NCBI RefSeq assembly: GCF_017654505.1
Contig: NC_054535.1
Span: 87,984,285 to 88,048,284 of the forward strand
DNA: 64,000 bases
Source of the DNA: Polyodon spathula
Taxonomy: Eukaryota > Chordata > Actinopteri > Acipenseriformes > Polyodontidae
Reading direction: 5' to 3'
Under the pieces are notes generated by a model that saw nothing but the letters and a program-made list of their open reading frames with translations, was not told the DNA's origin and did not search any database. Shown one piece after another: positions 54,505-64,000 of this stretch. The number at the start of each line of letters is the position of its first letter. Within the stretch, counting starts at the first letter, position 1. The position numbers were made by a program, and so were the translations under genes.

Positions 54505-57500
54505 CAGGGTTGGGGTCAATTCCGAATGGGATTGGAATTTGTTGGTAAATTCCAATTCAATTCAAGAATTGGAATTTTAATTGAAAAAATCTTCAGGATA
54601 CAGAATTGGAATTTGAATTGGAATAAAAAATAGAATTTAATTCCCAGAAATTCCACTCATTTTAAAAAGTCAAATGCCACATTTATTTTATAATATAAAA
54701 TTATATAGTATATCACTATAAACAATACTGATTGCAACAGTATTAATATATAATTTCAAATACTGTATCTTAAGCATGGCTCAAGGCTTTTAAAACTTAG
54801 TTTTTTGCATTTTTGTAATGAGATGTTTAAGAGCTACAGTAGTCCTTTGTTTTCCTTAATATTTGTTTTTCTTTATTCATTCATTACTTAATCCTAATCA
54901 AGCACACCTGAATGAAGAGTAATGACTTGCCTTGTATAAAGAGAAGCCAACAGTACCTCAGTGAAAGGGGAGTAGAAGGAGGTTGGTGTTGTGGTGAGAG
55001 GTTTTGGTTTGTGCTTTTGATTGGATTGGATTGCTTTTTGTGTATGACCTTGAACTGCTTGGAGAACCCTGTTGGCTGCACTAACCCTGTTTTAGAAGAC
55101 TACCTGATTTTTACATGTGAACTCTGGACTGGCATAACTACTGTGAGATTTGGATGTCCCTTGAAAAATAACATCATGCATAAATGTTCAAATACAGATG
55201 CAAGGTCTGGAAAGACTACAGTCCTTATTCACTTTGGTGAGCCAACTACAAGTGGTACAGCAGGAAACCATCATGCTACATGTAACCACTGCAGTACACC
55301 TGTCTGTGATTCACCCAAAGCAACAGCCAACTTCAAAAGGCATCCAAGTAAGTACATGGTGTCATGATGGATTTTTTACCCCTGAAATGTCTTAGAAATA
55401 ATCAAATTATAAAACTTCTTTAACACTCAAAATATGAATCTTTTACAAAAGCAATTAAGTACCTTCATTCATCGGTTAACTGTTCACCACATTGGCCATA
55501 CAGTTAATGCTAAATACAAACATGTATAGATTAGCTAACCCGTACTGCGCTCACTCTTTCTTATTCTCCTTGAGATTAAAGGCCTCTTTCATGCATGGTT
55601 ATTGGTGACTAAATAATTAAGCAATGCCCATTTGCACGTTGTTCTGGTTTAGGTTTTTGTATGGATGTGATTTACCAAAGTTTTATTAACGATTTAGCCA
55701 TCAAGAAAAAATTTAATGAAGAATGATTGGTACATGATACATTTTTCTTCTTCAGAAAAAACACCCGAGGTCCTGAAGGCGCCTGAAGATACAGGTATGA
55801 ACAGATCTATACAACTTGTCCAGACTGCGGTGGATGGCCACCCTCAACCCATGAAATTGCCAGCTACAGACAGTCGTCCAGTGGTTGTGACTGACAGCAT
55901 TGTTAGTTACTAAGCTAATGGTCTTCTCCCTCTGTCTGCTGTTGAAAACAATGATTTTCGCAACATCCTCAGCTTGGCTGAACCAAGGTTCAGCAAGCCC
56001 AGTAGGAAACACATGAGCCAGACGCTTATTCCTCAGCGAACTGCCAGTGTCAAAGATCATTTGAGGGTTCAAATGCAACAAGCTGAAGATATCTGTCTTA
56101 CTATAGATCTGTGGTCAAGCAAGGACATGAGGTCATTTTTTGGGATCACAGGCCACTTCCTTTTGGATTTTGCTCTTCAAAGCGTCATGTTGTCTTGTCA
56201 GCATTTTAAAGGTAAACATACAGCATCTTTAGAATGTATGAGGAGACCATGGCATACTACAACATAGCAAACAAGGTATCAGTGATAGTGACTGATAATG
56301 CTGCCAACATGGTGAAGGCATTCACTTTATTCCCACCAGTAGAGGTCCAATGGTGAAACCGATGAGGATAATGATGAGGCAACTGACCTTGAAATGGTCA
56401 GTGTAAGCGAGTAGCTAGATTATTTTCCACCTGAACGCAGTCCATGCTTTATTCACACTGTACAACTTTTTGTCCTCGATGCCATGGAACAAGCAGACCC
56501 TGTAAAGATATTGATGACAAAGTTTCACAAACTTGTTACATTTCGCAACAAATCTACAAAAGCCACTGAGGTCTTAGAAGGACACTTCAAACTGCAGCTT
56601 GCAAATGCTACCAGGTGGAATAGCTAGTTGAAGATGACGAGGTCCATCTTGGGAGTCCCTGGAGAGGTTTTGCCAGATCTTCATGCCCCATTCAGTTAAC
56701 GCCATATGAACTGAAGCTCATAGGAGAACTCTGTGAAGCACTGGAGCCATTTGAGAAAGCCACTGATAAATGTCAGGCAGATAAGGTAGTCACAGCCAGT
56801 TATATCATAGCATGTGCTCGGGGTCTCCATCATGCTGTGGCAGACTTAAGGGCAACCTACAACAGTAAGCTGGTGGTGACCATGCAATCCTCAATAGAGA
56901 AACGCCTTGCCAAGTTTGAGAACATGGAGTGTTTCCACACATTTCAAATTGGACTGGTGCATGGGTGAAGAAAGAAACAGCATCAAGGAAATGTTGACTG
57001 ACAAGGTCAGCTGTCTCTCCTAAAATGACTGCCATGGCAAAGGATTCCTCAGCCCCATCAAAGAAGTGCACAAACCTTTTTGCATACATAAGCAGCCAGC
57101 CAGCCAGCCATCCTTACTTAGCCCAACTTGCCTGCAAATACCTTTGCCAGACCTGCTGCATCTGTCCCTGTAAAGCATATTTTTAGTGTGGCAGGCAAGA
57201 TATTCAGGCCAGAGAGGTGTAACTTAAGTGATAAAAAATTTAAGGAACTTATTATGATCAAATGTAACAATTTTGAATAACAAATGCTGGTTTAAAACAA
57301 AGTAAAATCATACTAAAAAAAAACTAAGCTGTTACTGTTTTGTTTGTTTTTAATATTACTAAGGTATAAAAATATTTATAGAAATATTGAGTGCGTTTTA
57401 AAAAATGAGTGGCATGTAACAACACGGGAGTGAAAAACTAAAGGATTAAATAACAGATGAATAAAGAAAAACAAATAATTAAGAACTACTGTAGTTCAAA

Positions 57501-57760
57501 CATCTCATTACAAAAACGCCATGCTTAAGATACAGTATTTGAAAGTATATATAAATGCTGTTGCAATCAGTACTGTTTACAGTGATGTATAAAATAATGA
57601 GTGGAATTTCATGCAATTTCATGGAATTAAATTCTATTTCCTTTCATTCCAATTCAAATTCCAATTCTGTATCTTGAAGATTTTTTCAATTCAAACTCAA
57701 ATTCCAATTCTTAAATTAAATTTGAGTTTACCAACACATTCGGAATTGACCCCAACCCTG
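54505..57760 (+). mobile_element. hAT transposon, full length, inactive
   Basis: The 24-bp terminal repeats are exact: CAGGGTTGGGGTCAATTCC plus GAATG at 54505-54528 and the inverse at 57737-57760. Flanks ATACTTTT and ACATTTTT would be an 8-bp target duplication with two transitions. Subterminal regions at both ends are packed with AATTCCAATT-type words in both orientations (54540-54655 and 57600-57725), likely transposase binding sites. The interior encodes a BED-finger transposase. Confidence 0.93.
55198..57280 (+). pseudogene. ZBED/hAT-type transposase remnant
   Basis: Recognisable parts in order: a BED zinc finger (CNHCSTPVC ... NFKRH) whose last histidine appears to lie after an intron (donor at 55348, GTAAGT; acceptor TTCTTCAG at 55755); the catalytic-domain block ICLTIDLWSSKDMRSFFG and ITGHFLLDFALQSVML near 56090-56190; VIVTDNAANMVKAF near 56283-56322; NATRWNS followed by a stop near 56610-56630; and the C-terminal dimerisation motif IFRPERCNLSDKKFKEL near 57200-57250. 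Frames change between blocks and several stops occur, so no product is made. Family: hAT, ZBED-like. Confidence 0.88.
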
Positions 57761-58349
57761 ACATTTTTCAACATACTGTAATCCCAATTGCTCTGATGTA
57801 GGGTCATAAATCATGGGGGTGGGGTGGGTAAACACATCCACAATTACTATCAGCACCGCTTCTGTATATCACTGAAATGATCGTCTAACCTTCAGCACCT
57901 CCTCTGTTCGGATCTAGACAAGCCTGGTCCTGCAACAATGCAGATGGTTTGACTGAATGCAGTTTCAGGTGGAGAAACACTAACAGAGACTGAAGTTCTG
58001 ATCTTTAATTGATTTTTAATTTTTTTTTTATCACAGTATTACAGTATATATTTACGAAACCTTGGATTTTCATCCAAGTGTTTCATTGGTCACATGGCCA
58101 TCTATAAAAGTCAATCTTGCCTGAAAAAGTGGTCTATATTGCACATCATCACACTGTCACCTAAACCAATCTCCAGAACATTCTCAACAAGCTCCCTCAC
58201 GCAAAGAAAACACCCGCTTTACTCTCCTGCTTCATCTGTGCAGAGATAGTTACTTCTACCGGTTCATTAAAAAAGCAACAACATATTTAAATTAAAAGGA
58301 AAAAGACACCTTCCCTGCAAGTGTTAAATTAATTTTTTAAAAATATATA

Positions 58350-59235
58350 TGTCTCTGGATAAGAACACCTCCTAGAGAACACTTCTAAGGGATCACCCTT
58401 GTGATGTTGCGGATTTTTCTCCATTGTAAATGCTCTGGCTAAAAGAACAGGAACTTCACTTAAAATAACACTTTCTTGGCACTGCTAGCGATTCGTTCAC
58501 TATGGATACAGTATTGTTTTGTAAAAAAGCAACTTATTGCGAGAGCGGCTTGAAGGACACCGACTGGTTTATTAAATCTTTCCAGAACTGCCGTCATATC
58601 ATTCAGTTGTTTTGTATTCTGATTTCCACGAGTGCACCTCATCGCTACAAAATGGCGGAAACAAAACAGCAAAATGCGCTGCTGTTTCTCTTGCTACACA
58701 AAGTTGGAAATTGTTCAAGCTGTTGAAAAAAAAAAAAAACCTGAATCAGTTGCACAGCAATTTGGTGTTTCCCGTTGATGAGTTTCTTCACCATTCTGTT
58801 AAACAATGTGCATGTCTTGTATATTGCTGCTGCATTTTATAACGTGTAGGGGTGCTGTGTTAATTTAGTTTGACAGTTAGTTTATTAATGTCAAGTTAAC
58901 CCTAAGTAACGACCATTACTTTTTGCTTCTGCCATTGCGATAGCCCAAAACACACCCACCAGCTAATTTCATAGTACGTAGCGATTTAAGCTTTTTGACC
59001 GTGTTGTTTTGCTTTCGTTTTATTAATGTTAGTTTGTCTGTTACGCCATTATTCTGCTTTTACCAATTCAGTTAATTTCATATGTTGATGCAGGTGCATC
59101 ATGACAAGTAATAAATATTTATTTATTTATTTATTGATTCATATTGTGTCTGGTGGCTAACTTCGTCTTAGAGAACACTTTGGCGCTAAGAACACACTGC
59201 TTGCTTCCTGAGGGGTGTTCTCTTAGCCGGAGACA
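58350..59235 (+). mobile_element. Tigger/pogo-like element, internally deleted
   Basis: Ends TGTCTCTGGATAAGAACACC and (inverted, right) TGTCTCCGGCTAAGAGAACA pair over about 20 bases. Inside, from 58654, the plus strand has remnants of a pogo-type N-terminal helix-turn-helix: AAVSLAT, then after a one-base shift LEIVQAVEKK and PESVAQQFGV. The rest of the transposase is missing. Also contains TAGAGAACAC-type words repeated near both ends. Confidence 0.75.
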
Positions 59236-59916
59236 TTCATGCACTGCAAAGCTTTTTCCAAAAAGAGGTGCCAACCTTAAGGCACTTTATATATGAACGT
59301 CTCCTCAGTTAAATGACGTATAAACCATGCATACTTTGCTCGATGATGCTTGTAGAGACGAGGTTGGTCGCACACTCAGAAATCTCATCTTTCAGACTGA
59401 TTCCTCTTACATTTTGTTTCAAAAACCTTTTATTTTTTAAAACAAAACATGAAACGAACACAACGTGTTTCGACACAGTGTGTCTTCATAAGGTGTTGCA
59501 TCGATTGTCAATTAGAAAACAAAGCTTTATCACATATAAAAGGATACCAATCAATCCAAAAGTTAATCTTTAATTGGATAATAGCCATAGACATTATTAA
59601 AAGTTACAGATGGCAAATTTCACCCATCATAGCATTAACTTTCAATTATTTTCAATGAGGGTATGCACAATTGAGTCGTTCTGACATGAACTGGTTCACC
59701 CCATTTACATAAAGATCCAGTACTGATGCTTCAGGATAAGTGACGAAATTAAAAAGCAATTTCTGACCCACAATTGCTCCTCCTCAAGTGCTGCAAACAT
59801 CCGAAATATGGTTTTGGTAAAATACCTTTCAGCATCTAGGTTTTTTGTACTCCTACAAAAGTTCATGGTGATGGAGTACTGTCCGACATAGAAAACAAGT
59901 AAACAAAAGCCCTCAC

Positions 59917-60585
59917 CTTTAGCAGGATTGAAGAAGGTAGGAGGTTAACATTGGACACATCAGTCTCAAACACTTTTAATTCCGGCAGGCTCTTGTGAGT
60001 TGCAAGTTCACTGCTCTCGGAGGAGCCTTGGTTGGTGGTGGTGCTGCCCTCCCCCAAGTCCACCTGCAGCCCCACCTTGGAGCACTCTGTGGAGGAGGAG
60101 GAGGAGGAGGAGGAGGAAGATGAGGGCAAGCTGCACAGATGGATGTGGCACTGGGCTGCTGGGTCACTGACCACCCCATTTTCAGTCACCTCCTGAAAAG
60201 TACAGCGCGGCTGCTTGCAGGGCGTGCACTTCTGTACCCCTCCACACTTCCTCTTGCATACCATCTCAGCGTACTCAGTGGAGACAGTTCTGAACAGCTG
60301 AGGCCCAATGAACTTGGTAGGGACACTGGAAAGCAGGCTCTTGCCCTGTTCTTCCCAGAGTTCCTTTGGAGACAGGAGAAACTTGGCGCAGTCCTCCGGA
60401 GTACTGAGAGTGGCGTACCGCTCAGCAAGCTTGGAAGCACTCTCGAGCTGGTTCTCGTCACTGCTGTTGGCGTTGCTGTGGACGATGAAGCACAACATGC
60501 ACGGCCCGTGCAGGAAGCAGTTTCTTCGCAGTTTCCTTTTCCTCTTCTTCACACGCTTACCATTTTTCGAAAGAAGATGGCCCAT
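59917..60585 (-). CDS. fbxl17: FBXL17 exon 1: N-terminus and start of F-box
   Basis: The exon has 223 codons from ATG at 60585 to AAG|GTGAGG at 59917/59916. Diagnostic FBXL17 blocks appear in order: MGHLLSK at the start, a basic stretch, GPCMLCFIVHS, LAERYATLSTPEDCAKFLLS, EMVCKRK, CTPCKQPRC, and NLLPSSILLK opening the F-box. FBXL17 is the substrate-recognition subunit of an SCF (SKP1-CUL1-RBX1) ubiquitin ligase and is known for quality control of mispaired BTB-domain dimers. Human exon 1 is much longer because of Pro/Ala-rich repeats; this version lacks them and instead has a serine run encoded by a (TCC)n repeat. The reading is clean and the start is the conserved one. Confidence 0.95.
60090..60122 (-). 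repeat. Coding trinucleotide repeat giving a poly-serine run
   Basis: A GAG/GGA-type trinucleotide tract on the plus strand reads as consecutive serine codons (about 11) in FBXL17 exon 1. Runs of this kind commonly vary in length between alleles. It sits in the poorly conserved linker before the F-box, where mammals carry different low-complexity sequence. Confidence 0.85.
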
Positions 60586-61281
60586 ATAGATGACTCAGGG
60601 TGTCTCTGTGAAATATTTAAGTAAACAGAATATGCTGGTATTAAATTGATCTTTAGGAACTCCATATGATATTGCTGTGGTTTTCAAATGTATGCAGATC
60701 AATACATGAAAATGCACCACAAAATTTACTAATCACAACAGGTTGTTTTAAACCTTATTTAGAATGCAGTTCATGGAATAAACAAATTTTGCAATTATTG
60801 TCACATTATGTTCAGGGACTACCTGCTCCCATGCAAGGTAATGTATTTGTGCATCTCAGTAGACCAATTACTGCTAGATATTCATTGGCTACCACTCATG
60901 AGGTTAACACTGTACTTCTAATGTACACTGTATATAAAGTTGCCATGTCACCCAGCTCTCAGTCCATTAGAAACAGAATGCCTTATTTCTTGACCTCATA
61001 CAGTTTGAAAATATAATTAACCAAACATTGTAAAACATTAGTGTTTTTTTCTCCCTCCCCCTCTCTCTCTCATATAGATATATTGTTTGTGTATATATAT
61101 ATATCTACATATATATGGTCCAACTTTGTAAACCATACTTTGATTTATTGAACCATTTTAGACTTGTAAAAGACATCACATAGCACTGAAAACTGATGTT
61201 GTAGGTATGGTGGCACGCTCCAAAACATTGCAGAATCTTGTCCTTCTATTAATTTTAATGTTTAAAGCATCCTTGTAATTT

Positions 61282-61343
<62 letters not shown>

Positions 61344-63228
61344 TATACACAGACATGGGGTGAATTTTTTCAAACGGTTCGGAACCTAGCATGTGTGAAA
61401 AAAAAAAAAAGTAATGTTCCACGAAAAACACACAGGATTATGATTTTGAAACGCCAGATCTAAATATAGAAATTTTAATTAACAGCTTTATCTGCTACGT
61501 GTATTCAACTATAAATACGTATTAACAACATGTAACAAAAGTTGTGAATAACCCATCTCACCTGGCTGCCTAACTTAACGGACCTATCTATACCCAAACT
61601 AGGAGTAGCCTGCGGCCATTACCTCTACATCAATCAAGATTATTAATACAACATTAATACAGTATATACAATTGAGCTTAATTGAACAATTAGTTTATTG
61701 GAAATAAAAATCATTATGGGCCTTCTTTCTAATAATACTACAAATAACATGCAGTCAATAAGACCCTAAAGGCAGGCGGATTTCTACGACATGGCATGTA
61801 ATGTGCAGATCCACAGGTAGGCTCCTACCACATATCGTACCGTTTGGTTTTAAAAGGCAGAATTGTACAACCGGAGAGAAATCAACTTTGAAAGTGATTT
61901 AAACTGCTCTGTCTTACTCACAGCAATGTCCTCTCACCAGTTCACACAGTCCTGATCACCTCCAACTCCTGCTTTCATAATCCGTGTATAAAAAAGAGCG
62001 CTGAACAGTTATAAAAAGTGTAGCATCCACAACATTTGTGAATATATACAATACGTTACTGCTATCTGCACGAAAATGTTCCGGAAAATACACAGAAAGG
62101 GAAATCCTGCCCCATGCTAATGCCGATTGTAAGAAGTTCACGTCCCTCACCACTAGAGCCCTCCTCTTCTGGTTCCTAATTGCAGATATTTCCTGCCAGT
62201 CAACAGTAGTTCCACCAATAAAATGTGTCTATCCGTGTATAGGGGTTTACAGCCTACAAATACTAGGAACAAGCTGCAGTATGAAGGGAAGGGACTAGAA
62301 CAGAGTTGAGTTTTGGGGATTCATAAAGAACTCCAGCTGACATAAAATAGTATTGGGTTTGCACATTTCAACTGCAGCACCTATCTCCCTACATACTTAT
62401 TATCCCCAGATTTGCTAAATTAACTTTCTTAATTGAATTGCTGCACATTCTAATTCCATATAGAACATAAGAACATACTATAATACTAATATTAAGTGTT
62501 GCTAATGTACATACTCTTAACAACCGAGCTAACAATATCTGTCTTACATAGTGCAATGACACGATAGTAAATGCTATAAAGAATAACAATTATAAACAGC
62601 AACTCAACAGTAGTAGTTAACCTTTTTTTTTTGTTTCAAAACCCTAAAGTCCTATGCAGCGTCCTTTGCGCTATTTACTTTATTTGCATATTCTTCACAG
62701 AATTCCAACGAGAGGCGCCTCCTGCAGTGCAGTGTCCCCAGCTTCCTAGCAGGCAGCACGACAGGTCGGCTGTGCATTTTACATATATTTTACGAAAAAA
62801 TAACACGAACAGTAAATATTTGCCAATAAAATGTGTTATAATAATAACAGTTTTAACAAAAAAAAATAATATTGTGTTGTTTACAATGTAACTGATTGTA
62901 GAATATTTTAACACTAACATATTTCTTATCCACTGCATAGACAACTATTTTAAAGACATCTCTGTTTTTTTTTAGTGGCGCTGCGGCGATCAGCACGTAG
63001 ATTGTATGCCATGCCAAATTTATGAAAATGTCTTATTTTTCAAATATTTAGTCTAGACTGGTGTTCACAGTCTGCTCCTGCTTCCAGTACATTGTGAGAC
63101 TGAAGAGTTTGGGCACTTTCGGGAGTGGCTAGCTGCGAGTTTGCCAAAGTGACAGCTGAGCTCAAGCCGCTCTCCCAAAATAGTTTGCTTGGACGGTATT
63201 TCAGGGAAGTTTCTACCAAGGAAACACA
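60586..63228. other. Divergent intergenic region between FBXL17 and PRXL2C
   Basis: About 2.64 kb separates the two start codons. It must hold both promoters and 5' UTRs. No convincing TATA box or dense CpG island is visible. The 170 bases before the PRXL2C ATG are the most GC-rich part. A (TA)n microsatellite at 61284-61342 and AT-rich sequence fill the middle. Several open frames of 60-116 codons occur but show no recognisable domain and I regard them as chance. Confidence 0.6.
61284..61342. repeat. (TA)n microsatellite, about 59 bp
   Basis: Uninterrupted TA dinucleotides in the FBXL17-PRXL2C intergenic region. Confidence 0.95.
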
Positions 63229-63408
63229 ATGGAGACAACCCCTCCTGTAACACAGCAGATCGGAAGAAATCTGCATGAAAACCGATGCAAGTCAGTTGAT
63301 ATCGACGTGTCAGACGTACAAGACTGCAATGTTTTTGATCGACAGGGAAATCGACTTTCCTTTAGATCTTTGTATGAGGAAAAGAAAGCCATCATTGTTT
63401 TGGTTAGG
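63229..63408 (+). CDS. prxl2c: PRXL2C (AAED1) first coding exon, partial gene
   Basis: This 60-codon exon starts at an ATG in good context (AACACAATGG) and ends at AGG|GTAAGC, a strong donor in phase 0. The peptide begins METTPPVTQQ and ends with a stretch (VFDRQGNRLSFRSLYEEKK, then AIIVLVR) that lines up with the start of vertebrate peroxiredoxin-like 2C, where a short variable head precedes LDARGQRVPF...VVVFVR. The family has a thioredoxin-like AhpC/TSA fold and is thought to have antioxidant-type activity. The cysteine motif that would carry the redox chemistry comes just after this junction, in exon 2, beyond the window, so catalytic competence cannot be judged. The neighbour FBXL17 is divergent. 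Identification rests on family recall, not on a search. Confidence 0.85.
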
Positions 63409-64000
63409 GTAAGCACCTTTATTTCTTGGTGTAGACTCCTGTGTATGGCGAGTAAATGCTGCAATACAACACATTTTAAGTGTATTTGTAAATGTGTCCT
63501 GCAACAGAACTTTTATCTTTTACTTCGTGTTACTTTGGAAACTATGTTGTGTTTGTGAAAGGAGAATCCACCCACTAATCACATACGTAATCAAATGTTC
63601 CTTTAAAAAACCCTGTCGTCTAGCAGGGTATGATTTGAAGGGGAAGGGGAAGGGGAAGGGTATTATGATTATGATTACGATTCCCATGGCTGTCTTTTTT
63701 TATACCTGCAACTGCATTTACAATTGTCATTCCGGGGGAGGGGAAGGGGGGTAAATTTATCCCCCTTGATAAAAATAACCAAAGGAAATTAACTGCGCCA
63801 TTCAAATTGCTATATTTTTCAAACCTCTACTTTTGTGCAGCCGGAGTGCAAAGACAATTAACGGCGTTAACAAAGAAAAAATAAAATGAAGAGAGGAGAC
63901 CAAAAGTCGATTACTTCTTTTTTAAAACAGCCCCAGAGCCAAAGTCTGTCAGTTTTACCCGCCGATATACCCACTGCAACTTCATCTGCATAGAAATGTG
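63409..64000 (+). other. prxl2c: PRXL2C intron 1, start
   Basis: Sequence after the GTAAGC donor. It contains an (AAGGGG)n purine tract at 63638-63660 with four G-runs and a second G-rich stretch at 63733-63751; both could form G-quadruplexes. The next exon is not in the window. Confidence 0.7.

Larger units (their letters stand above)
52932..59916 (-). other. fbxl17: FBXL17 intron 1
   Basis: The intron starts GTGAGG and ends in a pyrimidine-rich tract followed by TTAG before exon 2. From its 5' end it contains a Tigger-like element (58350-59235), a complete but broken hAT element (54505-57760), a minus-strand solo LTR (53848-54414) and a T13G36 homopolymer block (53108-53156). The remaining sequence (57770-58340, 53160-53840, 59240-59910) is AT-rich with nothing I recognise. 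Confidence 0.85.

Noticed and set aside
60139..60624. 161-codon plus-strand open frame
   Set aside because: It is the antisense of FBXL17 exon 1 and has no recognisable domain.

Overview
The window is vertebrate nuclear DNA. Introns interrupt conserved coding exons, spacing between exons is wide, the bulk is AT-rich and CpG-poor, and there are many decayed DNA transposons (Tc1, hAT, pogo/Tigger-like) plus solo LTRs. The Tc1, hAT and LTR content fits a ray-finned fish; a non-teleost such as a sturgeon or paddlefish is possible, but that is a weak inference from repeat style and gene size.

Two genes are secure. FBXL17 (F-box and leucine-rich-repeat protein 17) lies on the minus strand. Its exons 1-4 are at 59917-60585, 52809-52931, 51836-52093 and 51035-51166. 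All four are in phase with GT/AG borders and together give 394 codons, covering the N-terminus, the F-box and the first leucine-rich repeats. The remaining C-terminal exons were not found, so most of 1-51034 is probably intron 4. PRXL2C (AAED1, peroxiredoxin-like 2C) starts on the plus strand at 63229. Its first coding exon ends at 63408 and the rest lies beyond the window. The two genes are head to head with about 2.6 kb between start codons.

The intronic space holds a layered transposon record. At least six LTR copies can be delimited (7555-8176, 10504-11052, 15120-15565, 48638-49725, 53848-54414, and the LTR pair inside 26339-28712), most with 5-bp target duplications. In every one a palindrome sits just upstream of the TATA-like box, with different arm sequences in different copies. 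One element (26339-28712) is a miniature LTR retrotransposon with a PBS and a Tc1 transposon inserted at its TATA box. Another LTR (48638-49725) carries a LINE tail with an 11-bp target duplication. DNA elements include a nearly open Tc1 (26954-28586), an older Tc1 (12366-13650), a full-length broken hAT (54505-57760), a non-autonomous hAT (41991-43004), a Tigger-like remnant (58350-59235), a piggyBac-like element (40561-41400) and a 627-bp element that is one long palindrome of GATATC-type repeats (39030-39656).

Other unusual structures are a 1-kb CpG-rich block whose dinucleotide bias is opposite to its flanks (about 23220-24200), a near-perfect 472-bp tandem duplication (44796-45739), a duplicate differing only by small deletions (25939-26404), a 36-base poly-G run in FBXL17 intron 1, two compact hairpins, and one isolated exon-like segment on the plus strand (14084-14179). 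No bacterial operon, CRISPR array or rRNA gene is present.
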